A stretch of DNA of 64,000 nucleotides from Desulfocapsa sp050291935 (GTDB taxonomy: Bacteria; Desulfobacterota; Desulfobulbia; Desulfobulbales; Desulfocapsaceae): contig JBNKKR010000010.1 in assembly GCA_050291935.1 (NCBI GenBank), forward strand, positions 1 through 64,000, read 5' to 3'. The notes beneath the pieces are model-generated. The model had not been told where the DNA came from. It made no database searches and saw nothing but the letters and a program-made list of their open reading frames with translations. Below are positions 42,526 through 52,066 of this stretch, piece by piece (positions within the stretch are counted from its first letter, which is position 1; each line of letters opens with the position of its first letter). Position numbers and translations under genes: made by a program.

Positions 42526-43875
42526 TTACACCAAGCCCTGATCCAACATCGCATTCACCACCTTTACAAAACCTGCGATATTGGCCCCTGCCACATAGTT
42601 TCCTGCAACTCCATACTGTTCACCGGCATCAACACACGTGTTGTGAATGGATTTCATAATCTGCTTCAAACGCTTATCCACTTCATCCCTAGGCCAAGAC
42701 AGACGCATGGAATTCTGGGCCATTTCAAGACCGGAAACGGCAACGCCACCGGCATTGGCGGCTTTTCCCGGTGCATACAGCAGCTTATGATCCACAAAGA
42801 GGTCCACAGCTTCGGGAACCGAAGGCATATTGGCCCCTTCTGAAATAACAAAAACCCCATTTTCCACAAGATGCTTTCCATCCTGTCCATTAATCTCATT
42901 CTGGGTCGCACAGGGAAATGCACAATCCGCCTTATGATTCCACAGAGGATTGTATCCAAGGTTTGGATCAACAGGTACATAGGTAGAGTCTGGATAGCTT
43001 TCCACATACTCAGCAATGCGACCACGACGAATATTTTTTAATTGCTGGACAAAGGCCAATTTTTCACGGTCAATTCCCGATTCATCATAAATATATCCAC
43101 TGGAATCAGAAAGGGTTATTACTTTTCCACCAAGATCGAGAAGCTTCTCTGTGGTGTACTGGGCCACATTTCCCGATCCAGAGACCAGGCAAGTTTTCCC
43201 CTCAAAGCTCTGATTTCTAGTGGCAAGCATTTCCGCTGCAAAATAAACCGTTCCATAGCCAGTTGCTTCAGGACGAATCAAACTTCCTCCCCAATTAAGG
43301 CTTTTCCCGGTAAGCACCCCGGTAAATTCATTGCGCAACTTCTTATACATCCCAAACAAAAAACCTATTTCCCTTGCGCCAACGCCAATATCCCCAGCCG
43401 GAACATCAGTATTGGGCCCAATATGCCTTGCCAATTCTGCCATAAAGGATTGACAAAAACGCATGACTTCCGCATCCGATTTTCCCTTGGGATCAAAATC
43501 AGAACCGCCTTTACCGCCTCCCATGGCAAGGGTGGTCAGGCTATTTTTAAACACCTGCTCAAAGGCAAGAAACTTAATAATTCCAATATTTACCGATGGG
43601 TGAAATCGCAAACCGCCCTTATATGGGCCGATTGCCGAGTTCATCTCCACTCGAAAACCACGATTCACATGGACCTGGCCATCATCATCCATCCAGGGCA
43701 CTCGAAACATGATCACCCTTTCCGGCTCAGTCACCCGTTCCAATACTGCCTGCTGACGATATTCGGGATTACGCTCAAGTACCGGCCCAACGCTTTCCAC
43801 TACCTCCTTCACGGCCTGATGAAATTCACGCTGTTCCGGATCTTTTTTCTCTATCAAACTGATAATCTCATCCAT
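42526..43875 (-). CDS. gdhA: Glutamate dehydrogenase (NADP-type)
   Basis: Reductive amination of 2-oxoglutarate, the ammonium-assimilating enzyme. At 449 residues with IGPYKGGLRFHPSVN, the lysine motif MGGGKGGSDFDPKGK and PAGDIGVGAREIGFLFG it matches hexameric NADP-dependent GdhA. The Rossmann motif is VSGSGNVAQYTTEKL. It is 35 bases downstream of the large receiver/PEP-binding gene on the same strand. Confidence 0.95.
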   Translation of the reverse strand: MDEIISLIEKKDPEQREFHQAVKEVVESVGPVLERNPEYRQQAVLERVTEPERVIMFRVPWMDDDGQVHVNRGFRVEMNSAIGPYKGGLRFHPSVNIGIIKFLAFEQVFKNSLTTLAMGGGKGGSDFDPKGKSDAEVMRFCQSFMAELARHIGPNTDVPAGDIGVGAREIGFLFGMYKKLRNEFTGVLTGKSLNWGGSLIRPEATGYGTVYFAAEMLATRNQSFEGKTCLVSGSGNVAQYTTEKLLDLGGKVITLSDSSGYIYDESGIDREKLAFVQQLKNIRRGRIAEYVESYPDSTYVPVDPNLGYNPLWNHKADCAFPCATQNEINGQDGKHLVENGVFVISEGANMPSVPEAVDLFVDHKLLYAPGKAANAGGVAVSGLEMAQNSMRLSWPRDEVDKRLKQIMKSIHNTCVDAGEQYGVAGNYVAGANIAGFVKVVNAMLDQGLV

Positions 43876-43910
43876 TATAACCTCCGTTTACCTTCTATTA
43901 GATTCAATCA

Positions 43911-46898
43911 TTATTCCTTACATTTTTCTTCTTCCGGCAAATAGAGCACTGCCATCTCTTTTTTTCCATCACATTTCATTACAAATGGCCTTTTGAGGCG
44001 TATATGACGAACATACTCTCCATCCGCAAAATCTTCCTGCTCCATAAACCAGCTCCAATTGATACAGTCCTTCTCTTTGGATCCACTGCATTTACTTCCT
44101 TCCCGCACCGTTACGTAAGGGATACCAAGGGAGGTAATATTTTGAAAAAAATGGGACCCTTGCGATGGTTCTGCATTGAGCAAGTCATTCTGCAACTCAA
44201 TAATAGCACCCACACCTGAAATATCTCGCCACTGCACCGGAACGCCAAGCCATGGATCAGCAGAGCCCCAACGTCCCGGACCAACAAGGAGATAAGAACG
44301 ATTCGCAGCCTGCAGCCTGCCATTTACCCCATTTATTTCACTGGCGATATCGACGCTTTTTGCCGGATCAAAACTTTCCGGACGCACCAGAACAATATCT
44401 TGCATGGTTGCAAAACGGCCATGCCCCAAACAGGAACTTGAAAAACAAAAGCTCCGTTTCATATCACAATCGCCTATGCGTACATCACTTCGCTCGCCAC
44501 CCGTAACCATGGGACGCATCTGCAAAAAGTAAAATTTTGATTCTTCGATATTTTTATGCAAGACAACCGCAAATTCAATTTCAATTTCACAGCCCAATCC
44601 ACGTTTTGCAAACAGCAACAAGTCTTGGAGAATGGGAGCAAGGGGATACAAACCATGTTTGAGCACCCTGGCAAAACTCATCACCTTAGGACCAGGCATA
44701 TCCGTATCGCGAATACGATCTTCCTCCGGGATGTACGTTGAGGCCAGCATACGAACGGGTTCTTCATCTTCTGCCTCCTGGACCGTTCGGTGCAGCAGGT
44801 TTGAATTGGTCTCATCAAAATGCTTGGTAAAGTTCATATCCAAGGCATAAAACTTGCGCTGACTGTTACGAAGTATGTCACTAACTGTTGAAAATTGAAT
44901 AAGATGTTTTGGATGGGCAGGTGAAAAACGCAGGGAACGTTCCCCTTCGACAACCGTTTTTCCAATGCCAAGGGCAATATGACAGATCCCCTCTTCCGCC
45001 TTCATCTTTAAAATCGGATAGTAATTGTGCGACTGGGCGACTCCGGAGATGTGCGGATAAAAACTTTTCCCATGTTCCTTTCCCACAACCTGCTGGACAA
45101 TCACGGCCATGGAGTCTTCCCGTCCCTGTTCCTGATTTCTGGAGTAGGCCCTTGGACTCTCAAACCAGGTGGAAGCATATACCAGTTTTATGGCGTTTTC
45201 CAGCTCCATACAGCGCACAGCAAATGAAGGATGATTATTGGCTAAAAAATAGGTGGAATAGAGCCCAGCGTAGGGCCTGAAATGTGCATCTTCCAAAAGA
45301 CTTGAGGATCGTACCGAAAGGGGATAATTCACCTTAGAAAGAAAATCATGCAAATCTTCCAATAACCAGTCAGGAAGAGCAGCTGCCAAAAATTGTTCCG
45401 CTATCTCTTGGTCTTTTGCCCCTTTCTCAAGCCGTAGTTTATTGGACGCAATAAAGTCATCAAAGCCATCTGCCGTAATCACACAGGTGTTTGGCATGAC
45501 CACATTATTGTCTCGTAAAGCGGGATAGCTGCCACGTGACTTTTGCAATTCCATCCATATAAAAGCAAGGCTTCTGGCCTTTCCCCCCATGGAACCATTG
45601 CCAATTTTGACAAACTCTATGATATCCGGGTCAAAGCGTTCCCGCGAATATTTAACCACTATACCCCGTTGACGGAGCTTTCGTAATGAATGCACAGTGG
45701 ATACCAGAAAATCACGTAATGCTGCACTCTCTTGAATGCTATGCACATGATCCTTATGGAGTTTTGTGGCCAAAGCAACTTCAGCACGGGCCATTACCCA
45801 GTTAGAAAAATGGTTCCGTTCAGCATGATAACTAATTGACTCTGCAGGGATTTCTTTTAGTTTTTGCTCAAACTCAAACAGATTGGATGCCTGGTCGATG
45901 GGTTCTCCTACGGGGGTGCGAAAGACAAAATCGCCAAAACCAAGGTAGGTTAAGAAAAAATCATGGAGCTGCTCTTTCACCGATGGGGAATCTTTGTCGA
46001 TAAAAACGGCGGGGATAGTCTCAGCAGGCCTTCTGTTTTCGGGCTCTGAGGAAAGTGCCAACATGGGAAGATCAGGTACCTCGGCCCGAATCTTTTGCAA
46101 CAATCTAAGTCCGGCCTGTGGGTCAATTTGTCCCCGACGGGGAAATCGAACATCTGAGATTATGGCAAACACGTACGGTTTGTAAGCCTCATAGAGGGCC
46201 ATGGCTTCTTCATAGTTGGTCGCCGAGAGGATTTTCGGTCTGGCCCGCATACGAAGAAGACGGTGGGATTCATTCAAACTTTCATCAAGCACCGCCTGCG
46301 TCTGGTGAACCACCTCATGGTAGATAAGGGGAAGAAAAAAAGAACGGTACACCGGAGAATCTTCAACAAGAATAATAACCCGTACCATGGCCCGTTGGGT
46401 GTCACTCTCCACATTCACATGATCTTCAAAATTTTTAATAACGGCCAGGAGAAGATCCGATTCACAGCACCAAAGATAGATATTATCCAGTGAATGGCAC
46501 CTGACGTTTCCGGGAACCGGATAAATTCCCCGCAGGGAATGGGCCATCAGGACGATGTGCTGCTGCGGATGGATTTTTTTCACTTCCGTAGCAAAGGAAA
46601 AGGCATCCATACCTCCCACATTGGGCATGGTGATCACAAGCTGAAAAGTCTGGCGCTTTAAGCGTTCAATGGCCTCCTTACCGGAGGAAACAAGGCTAAT
46701 ACGGGGAGCACCACTAAGATTAAGCCCCAAGTAATCATTGGTTAACCGAGTGGCAAGGGACCCATCCTCTTCCAAAATAAACGCATCATAGGGCGAGGAA
46801 ACCAATAAAATTTCCTGGACCTTAAAAGGCATCAATTCATAAAAGATTTTGAAATGAGGATCAAAATCGTGGGTCACCTGAGCTGTTTTATCACGCAT
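43911..46898 (-). CDS. Tandem receiver domains fused to a PEP/pyruvate-binding (PPDK N-terminal-like) domain
   Basis: A 995-residue soluble protein. Residues about 28-155 form a degenerate receiver domain whose phosphoacceptor position is threonine (LVITMPN). Residues about 172-320 form a second receiver with E179/D180, D249 in FAIISDVRFP, S284 and K302, which looks phosphorylatable. From about 430 the PPDK/PEP-synthase nucleotide-binding fold follows: IGNGSMGGKARSLAF, then PLSVRSSSLLEDA, and YFLQMRPMVTGGERS near 800. A unique C-terminal part carries LLVGPGRWGSADPWLGVPV. No phosphohistidine or PEP-utilising catalytic domain is present, so it cannot be a complete PEP synthase. Function is unknown; signal-controlled phosphotransfer is inference. 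Confidence 0.75.
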   Translation of the reverse strand: MRDKTAQVTHDFDPHFKIFYELMPFKVQEILLVSSPYDAFILEEDGSLATRLTNDYLGLNLSGAPRISLVSSGKEAIERLKRQTFQLVITMPNVGGMDAFSFATEVKKIHPQQHIVLMAHSLRGIYPVPGNVRCHSLDNIYLWCCESDLLLAVIKNFEDHVNVESDTQRAMVRVIILVEDSPVYRSFFLPLIYHEVVHQTQAVLDESLNESHRLLRMRARPKILSATNYEEAMALYEAYKPYVFAIISDVRFPRRGQIDPQAGLRLLQKIRAEVPDLPMLALSSEPENRRPAETIPAVFIDKDSPSVKEQLHDFFLTYLGFGDFVFRTPVGEPIDQASNLFEFEQKLKEIPAESISYHAERNHFSNWVMARAEVALATKLHKDHVHSIQESAALRDFLVSTVHSLRKLRQRGIVVKYSRERFDPDIIEFVKIGNGSMGGKARSLAFIWMELQKSRGSYPALRDNNVVMPNTCVITADGFDDFIASNKLRLEKGAKDQEIAEQFLAAALPDWLLEDLHDFLSKVNYPLSVRSSSLLEDAHFRPYAGLYSTYFLANNHPSFAVRCMELENAIKLVYASTWFESPRAYSRNQEQGREDSMAVIVQQVVGKEHGKSFYPHISGVAQSHNYYPILKMKAEEGICHIALGIGKTVVEGERSLRFSPAHPKHLIQFSTVSDILRNSQRKFYALDMNFTKHFDETNSNLLHRTVQEAEDEEPVRMLASTYIPEEDRIRDTDMPGPKVMSFARVLKHGLYPLAPILQDLLLFAKRGLGCEIEIEFAVVLHKNIEESKFYFLQMRPMVTGGERSDVRIGDCDMKRSFCFSSSCLGHGRFATMQDIVLVRPESFDPAKSVDIASEINGVNGRLQAANRSYLLVGPGRWGSADPWLGVPVQWRDISGVGAIIELQNDLLNAEPSQGSHFFQNITSLGIPYVTVREGSKCSGSKEKDCINWSWFMEQEDFADGEYVRHIRLKRPFVMKCDGKKEMAVLYLPEEEKCKE

Positions 46899-46964
46899 AA
46901 TTCCCCGCTAGTTCAATGACTACTTCATAAAACAAGCAATTCTACCACACCATACTAGCACAAA

Positions 46965-46970
46965 ATTATA
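46965..46970 (-). promoter_or_regulatory. Extended -10 element upstream of the receiver/PEP-binding gene
   Basis: On the minus strand TGTATAAT, a perfect extended -10, lies about 65 bases before the start; a weak TTGATG is 19 bases upstream of it. The site is in the 115-base gap after mobA. Confidence 0.4.
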
Positions 46971-47013
46971 CAGAAATTAAAAGGAATTACATCAAAAAAT
47001 ATGGTTTTTTTAT

Positions 47014-47619
47014 TTAGTCAAGTAAAAGGCCAGCACTCTGTAACTGCTCTGGAGTGTTGATATTTTGCCAGCTTTTGGCAAGTTCTGCGGGAACCACCGG
47101 AGTGGTGATTGTTGCATACTTGGCAATTTGTGATATGCGAAACATTTTGGCCTGTGCCATTTCCTCAAAATAGTCCTTGGCCTTTGGTTCATAAAGGGCA
47201 AGCAAGGGCTCATAAAAGCCATCGCTTGTCAAACGCGGCACCGTGCCATGGGAACTTGGAGACCTTGAGCTTAGCAGCCACTGCAGGGCCGCTTTTTCTA
47301 TATGGGGCATATCACAGGCAAGCAACAACCAGCAACATTTTGGCTGCCATCGCATGGCTGCCAAAATCCCTGTTAACGGCCCCTTCACCCCTTCTATGTC
47401 AGTGAGACGTTGTAGATGTGATACACTCTCGGGTATTTCACCCTTCCCGGATAACACAACTTCATCGACGTAAGGTGTAAGCAAGGAGCTTGTGTGTTCA
47501 ACCCACGTCTTCCCTGTCGCATCTGTTATCAAATGTTTTGGCTGCCCCATTCTGGAACTGCGCCCACCGATCAATAAACAGGCTCGAACCTGCGGTGTTG
47601 TTTCTTGTTCCATTACCAT
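47014..47619 (-). CDS. mobA: Molybdenum cofactor guanylyltransferase
   Basis: Adds GMP to molybdopterin to form the MGD cofactor used by formate dehydrogenases and other anaerobic oxidoreductases. The 201 residues show the nucleotidyltransferase start ACLLIGGRSSRMGQPKHL, GPLTGILAAMR and the metal-binding LLLACDMPHI. It starts three bases after the mqnD stop and so is the distal gene of mqnB-mqnD-mobA. Two ATGs (47619, 47613) are equally possible starts. Confidence 0.88.
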   Translation of the reverse strand: MVMEQETTPQVRACLLIGGRSSRMGQPKHLITDATGKTWVEHTSSLLTPYVDEVVLSGKGEIPESVSHLQRLTDIEGVKGPLTGILAAMRWQPKCCWLLLACDMPHIEKAALQWLLSSRSPSSHGTVPRLTSDGFYEPLLALYEPKAKDYFEEMAQAKMFRISQIAKYATITTPVVPAELAKSWQNINTPEQLQSAGLLLD

Positions 47620-47622
47620 CTA

Positions 47623-48459
47623 TCAGACAAACAGTGGTTGGGTAGAGGGTGGAAGAATCCCGGCTAAACGGCCCCTTTGCAAAAAAGACTCTATTGCAGA
47701 TTTTCCAGATACACCAAGATTTTTTGAAAAATCATTTACATAAAGACCCACATGGCTCTGCATTATCTCTTTTTCCATCTCCTGGGCGTTCTGCTGCATA
47801 TAGGGAAGACACTGCTCGGGATGCGAATCAGCAAAAGCAATACTTGCCGCGATGGCCGCATCAATTAAAGAGAGGATATCCTTGCCAAGTGATCGTCTTG
47901 CGGCAATACAACCAAGGGGTATGGGATGCCCCGATGTCTCTTCCCACCACTCGCCAAGATCTTGCAAACAGACAAGCCCCTGTTCCTGGTAGGTAAACCG
48001 ACTTTCATGGATAATCACTCCACAGTCGACCTCACAACCCTTTACAGCCTGCATAATAGTGTCAAAGCGCATTTCCACCAACTTCTCCGTTTGCGGAGAA
48101 AACATTCGAAACAACATATTGGCAGTGGTATAGGTACCGGGAATGGCAATGGTCGCAGTGGTAAGGTTTGCTGGATCAAAATCAGGACGGGCAACCAGCA
48201 GAGGCCCACATCCTCTACCAAGGGCAGAACCGGCCTGCAGGACACAATACTCATCCAACACATGACCAAGGGCATGAAAGGAAAGTTTTGTTACATCCAA
48301 TTCTTTTGCAATGGCAAGGCGATTAAGGGTTTCCACATCTTCTAACAATGGGGCGTTAAAAGAGACCTTGGGCATCGCAATCTTTTGATGGGCAAGCCCA
48401 TAAAAAATATAGGTGTCGTTTGGACAGGGAGAATATCCTATACTTAAATCCGTATTCAT
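47623..48459 (-). CDS. mqnD: 1,4-dihydroxy-6-naphthoate synthase
   Basis: Futalosine-pathway enzyme that converts cyclic de-hypoxanthine futalosine to the naphthoate precursor of menaquinone. The 278 residues carry the family start LSIGYSPCPNDTYIFY and IPGTYTTANMLF, with DCGVIIHESRFTY further on. Periplasmic-binding-protein-like folding is expected. It overlaps mqnB by four bases, confirming a futalosine-type menaquinone cluster. MqnA is a paralogue, but the SPCPNDTYIFYGL start is that of MqnD. Confidence 0.92.
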   Translation of the reverse strand: MNTDLSIGYSPCPNDTYIFYGLAHQKIAMPKVSFNAPLLEDVETLNRLAIAKELDVTKLSFHALGHVLDEYCVLQAGSALGRGCGPLLVARPDFDPANLTTATIAIPGTYTTANMLFRMFSPQTEKLVEMRFDTIMQAVKGCEVDCGVIIHESRFTYQEQGLVCLQDLGEWWEETSGHPIPLGCIAARRSLGKDILSLIDAAIAASIAFADSHPEQCLPYMQQNAQEMEKEIMQSHVGLYVNDFSKNLGVSGKSAIESFLQRGRLAGILPPSTQPLFV

Positions 48460-49118
48460 TTTGCAACCAATTCCTCAAGTACCAGCGCCGCACAAGCCGC
48501 ACTCTTTTGAGATGCTTCTTTGAGCTTCCATTTGCGGGTGTCACGATCTTCAACATAATTTGAAATAGAGCGCATCTCAAGCAAAGGAAGTGAAAAAGCA
48601 TCACACACCCTGGCCACCGCCGCACCTTCCATATTTTCACAAAGCGCCCCATACTGTTTCTGCAGCATCTCTCCTCGCTTATGGGTTGCACTTACTCCTG
48701 CCACCGTCACAAATGTTCCCTGAAAAAATTGTATATGCTCCTTTTGCAAAACCGCAGCAGCCCGTTGTAATAAAGTTCCATCAAGCGTATATGCTGATTT
48801 ATGGATTAGTTCTTCCCCAAGGGGTGCTATACTGTCCTGGTAGCATATCCCAAAATCGCCAAAAAATTCTTTCTCTGCCAAACAGATATCAAGACATTTC
48901 GCCCCTTCCCCGGATGGTGGAAAATATGCCCCGGCAACGCCAATATGCAAAACCGCACTAAACTCCGCCCGTCTTTGTTCTAAAAAACGACTCAGACAAA
49001 GGGTTGTTTCCACCACCCCCACTCCAGTGACAAGGCTATCCCACCGCCCCTTCTTTGGCGCAATACGCTCAAGCAGGGGTTGTAGTTCAAATTCAGTTGC
49101 GCAAACAATAAGGATCAT
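48456..49118 (-). CDS. mqnB: Futalosine hydrolase
   Basis: Releases hypoxanthine from futalosine in menaquinone synthesis. The 220 residues belong to the nucleoside phosphorylase/hydrolase fold: VTGVGVVETTLCL, HIGVAGAYFP and the catalytic ENMEGAAVARVC segment. Overlap with mqnD strongly supports MqnB over generic MTA/SAH nucleosidase. It is the first gene of mqnB-mqnD-mobA and divergent from queA across 96 bases. Confidence 0.9.
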   Translation of the reverse strand: MILIVCATEFELQPLLERIAPKKGRWDSLVTGVGVVETTLCLSRFLEQRRAEFSAVLHIGVAGAYFPPSGEGAKCLDICLAEKEFFGDFGICYQDSIAPLGEELIHKSAYTLDGTLLQRAAAVLQKEHIQFFQGTFVTVAGVSATHKRGEMLQKQYGALCENMEGAAVARVCDAFSLPLLEMRSISNYVEDRDTRKWKLKEASQKSAACAALVLEELVAK

Positions 49119-49214
49119 GGTAGGAGAGGAAGATTTTTGCTACTTTTTTAAGCGCTGACTCGTAAAAAATGGATACAAAGTAATACTCACTCTATACCGT
49201 ACAACGCAAACATC

Positions 49215-50297
49215 ATGCAACAGGATTTCTCCCTTGAGGCGTACAACTATACCCTCCCCCAAGAAAATATTGCGCAACATCCAACAACGAAGAGAGCACG
49301 TTCCCGTCTGCTTATGCTCGAACGAAACGCCAATACAGAGCGACATGGTATATTTGCTGATATCCTCTCCCTTTTTAGCAAAGGAGATTTACTGGTAATT
49401 AATAATACAAAGGTTTTCCCAGCAAGGTTATATGGAAATAAAGAGAGCGGTGGAAAGGTGGAAGTCTTTCTTCTCGCCTATCCTATGCCCGTAACAAGCA
49501 CTGATACAAACAAAAAATATGCTGAAGTTATCTGTCTGATAAAAAGCTCCAAACGCCCTAAAGTGGACTCCACCCTGCAACTTGGCGAAGGTCTCCAGGC
49601 AAAAGTGTTGGAACTATTTCCAGATGGTAAGGTACGGATTTTGCTCTGTTACGACGCATCGTTAGATCTTGCAACAATTCTCAACAATTACGGACAGATT
49701 CCACTACCGCCCTATATCAGTCGAAAGGACGGAAGTACAGAGAAAGACCGCAGGCGATATCAAACGGTATACGCAAAGGAACAGGGAGCAGTGGCAGCAC
49801 CCACCGCAGGGCTCCATTTTTCAGAAAAACTCCTGGAAGAAATAAAGGCCAAAGGAGTGGAAAGTGCCCAGATAACACTCCATGTTGGCCATGGCACATT
49901 TGCTCCGGTTCGCTGCAAAGACATCCGCGAACATCAAATCCACGAAGAGTACATTGCCATCTCCCAAAAGAGCGCCGATACGATTAACCGTTGCAAAGAC
50001 AGAGGTGGTAAGATCTGGGCAGTGGGAACCACAAGTGTTCGTGCCATTGAATTTATGGCCCATGAAAACAATATTGTCCAGGCGGGTAGTGGCTGGTGCG
50101 ACCTCTATATCCTGCCCGGATACACGTTTAAAGTGGTGGATAATCTTATCACCAACTTTCACCTTCCGGAATCATCACTGCTCTTTCTTGTTGCGGCCCT
50201 CTATGGTCGTGAGAGGCTTCTTGAAGTATATAAAGACGCCATTAATAAAGGATACCGTTTTTATTCCTATGGTGATGCCATGGTGATTTATTCGTAG
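49215..50297 (+). CDS. queA: S-adenosylmethionine:tRNA ribosyltransferase-isomerase
   Basis: Converts 7-aminomethyl-7-deazaguanine in tRNA to epoxyqueuosine using the ribosyl moiety of SAM. The 360 residues include FSLEAYNYTLPQENIAQHP, DLLVINNTKVFPARLYG, GAVAAPTAGLHFS and THVGHGTF-type LHVGHGTFAPVR, all family hallmarks. It is a lone gene, divergent from mqnB, and followed 125 bases later by a K+ channel gene. Confidence 0.95.
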   Translation: MQQDFSLEAYNYTLPQENIAQHPTTKRARSRLLMLERNANTERHGIFADILSLFSKGDLLVINNTKVFPARLYGNKESGGKVEVFLLAYPMPVTSTDTNKKYAEVICLIKSSKRPKVDSTLQLGEGLQAKVLELFPDGKVRILLCYDASLDLATILNNYGQIPLPPYISRKDGSTEKDRRRYQTVYAKEQGAVAAPTAGLHFSEKLLEEIKAKGVESAQITLHVGHGTFAPVRCKDIREHQIHEEYIAISQKSADTINRCKDRGGKIWAVGTTSVRAIEFMAHENNIVQAGSGWCDLYILPGYTFKVVDNLITNFHLPESSLLFLVAALYGRERLLEVYKDAINKGYRFYSYGDAMVIYS

Positions 50298-50422
50298 TAA
50301 CAAAATTCCCCTGTTTTCAGCAGCTTTAATTATGGTATATTCCATGGAGAAAAAAGCAGTATTTCAAAAATGAATCATCAACCGACCACTATCCACCTCT
50401 ATTACCAAAAAAACAGCAGACA

Positions 50423-51430
50423 ATGAGTGCAGTAACCAGAAAAATACTCTTTTTATTTTCCGGATTTTGTCTGATATTGCTTATTGGCACTTTGGGCTAT
50501 TCCATTTTGGAAGGCTATGACCTGGCCAATGCCCTCTATCTTACCATCATCACTGTAGCCACGGTGGGATATGGTGATATGGTCCCGGTTACTCCGGGTG
50601 GCAAAATGCTGACGGTCCTTCTGGTCCTGATTGGCGTCAGTTTCGTTATGTATATTTTGGGTACCATTGTCGAAAATATGGTCGAGGGAGGTCTTCGTGA
50701 AATTCTGGGGCGACATAAAATGAAAAAGCAATTACAACAACTCTCTAACCACTACATTGTATGCGGTCATGGCCGCATCGGCTCCATTATCTGCGAAACG
50801 CTGCACGATAACAGGCGTCCCTTTGTGGTTATTGAACAGGATGAAAATGAAGTGCAGAATATTATTGAAAAGGGCTATCTCAAGATTGCCGGAGAGGCAT
50901 ATGATGATGATACCCTGGTCAAAGCCGGAATCGAGCGGGCAGCAGGGTTAATCGCAGTCGTCTCCTCCGATGCGGACAACGTCTTTATCACCCTTAGCGC
51001 CAAAGGGCTCAATCCGAATGTCAAGGTTCTGGCACGTTCCAGCGGGAGTGGTGGTGCTGAAATAAAGCTCAAAAGGGCCGGAGCGGACAAAGTTATCTCA
51101 CCCTACTACATAGGTGGCAGACGAATGGCCCAGTTTATGATTCGTCCAAACGTCACCGATTTCATCGATCTTGCCATGTACACCTACGACATGGCCCTGC
51201 GGCTTGAAGAAATCCTGGTAACCCAAAATGCACCCATTAATGGGCTTTCCCTGCTGGAATCCAATCTCCGTCGAAAATACAATATTATTGTTATCGGGAT
51301 CAAAAGTAAGGGGGAGAATATGCAGTTCAACCCCCAACCTGATGTGAAAATACAGGCCGATGATATCCTAATTGTTCTCGGTCAAGCCAGCCAAATCGCG
51401 GCATTGGAAAAAGAGATGCAGGGAGAATAA
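50423..51430 (+). CDS. Two-TM potassium channel with RCK domains (MthK-like)
   Basis: A 335-residue K+ channel subunit: helices at about 8-28 and 62-83, filter TVGYGD at 47-52, RCK_N with VCGHGRIGSIICETL (about 113-127), and RCK_C about 245-333 ending DDILIVLGQASQIAAL. It has the same plan as the channel at 3383-4771 but without the receiver tail. RCK domains gate such channels in response to Ca2+, nucleotides or c-di-AMP; which applies here is not visible. It converges with the fmdB-like gene. Confidence 0.92.
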   Translation: MSAVTRKILFLFSGFCLILLIGTLGYSILEGYDLANALYLTIITVATVGYGDMVPVTPGGKMLTVLLVLIGVSFVMYILGTIVENMVEGGLREILGRHKMKKQLQQLSNHYIVCGHGRIGSIICETLHDNRRPFVVIEQDENEVQNIIEKGYLKIAGEAYDDDTLVKAGIERAAGLIAVVSSDADNVFITLSAKGLNPNVKVLARSSGSGGAEIKLKRAGADKVISPYYIGGRRMAQFMIRPNVTDFIDLAMYTYDMALRLEEILVTQNAPINGLSLLESNLRRKYNIIVIGIKSKGENMQFNPQPDVKIQADDILIVLGQASQIAALEKEMQGE

Positions 51431-51471
51431 CTGGGAGCATCATCCTTTTCCACACAATAACAGACTCTATA

Positions 51472-51741
51472 TTAACTGGCAGTAGCGCAAGGACAGCCGC
51501 CACCACTTTTACAAGGCGGTGCTGCGGGGGGAGTAGTTTTCTTCTCTGTCGTTGCCGGTTTTTGCGAGGAATAACCATCAGCATACCAACCACCACCTTT
51601 TAGCTGAAAAGAACTCCTGGACATAATTTTTTTTACCGGACCACCACAATCCGGACACACCGACACCGGATCATCAGCCATCCGTTGCTGGATTTCATGT
51701 ACTACTTCACAGGCGGGACATTCATATTCATAGACAGGCAT
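51472..51741 (-). CDS. FmdB-family zinc ribbon protein
   Basis: An 89-residue protein with an N-terminal zinc ribbon (C8-x2-C11 and C29-x2-C32 in MPVYEYECPACE and VCPDCGGPV), characteristic of FmdB putative regulators, proposed from an amidase/formamidase operon. A low-complexity linker (KKTTPPAAPP) leads to a cysteine-rich tail CKSGGGCPCATAS. The tail resembles the Gly/Ser/Cys tails of Mrp and the HesB-like selenoprotein encoded elsewhere in the window. Confidence 0.8.
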   Translation of the reverse strand: MPVYEYECPACEVVHEIQQRMADDPVSVCPDCGGPVKKIMSRSSFQLKGGGWYADGYSSQKPATTEKKTTPPAAPPCKSGGGCPCATAS

Positions 51742-51927
51742 CTAATACTCCTTATCCATTATTACCACGAAACACGTTTAGCAAATCTTCACTCTCCACA
51801 TCTCTTACTTCGCACATACGCCGCATCAAGCAAAACGGCTAAATAAATAGTAGAAAGTAAGTCTCAATTCCACCGCTACTGTAATCCTTGTTTTTTCCTT
51901 GTCAACAGACAAAAATAGTTTCACGGC

Positions 51928-51955
51928 TTGACTTTTGCCTTTGTCGATATAGTAT
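51928..51955 (+). promoter_or_regulatory. Sigma-70-type promoter of the murI operon
   Basis: TTGACT at 51928-51933 and TAGTAT at 51950-51955 with a 16-base spacer. It lies in the 325-base gap 51742-52066; the transcribed leader would be about 105 bases long. I see no recognisable riboswitch in it and nothing else in the gap. Confidence 0.55.
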
Positions 51956-52066
51956 CAGTGAATTTCGCCAGGATATGGCACCATTAGGCGCTGTGTTGTA
52001 CCAATGGCAGCAACTGCAAAACCCTGGTTGAGCACAATTTATCATTGAGATGCTGAAAAGGAAGAA

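Noticed and set aside
43042..43944. 300-codon plus-strand frame opposite gdhA
   Set aside because: It is fully antisense to a clear gdhA; its length comes from codon bias of gdhA, and the product has no recognisable domain.
51956..52066. Possible c-di-GMP (GEMM) or other riboswitch in the murI leader
   Set aside because: I compared the leader with the GEMM consensus from memory and found no tetraloop-receptor or conserved core; no convincing pairing scheme emerged.
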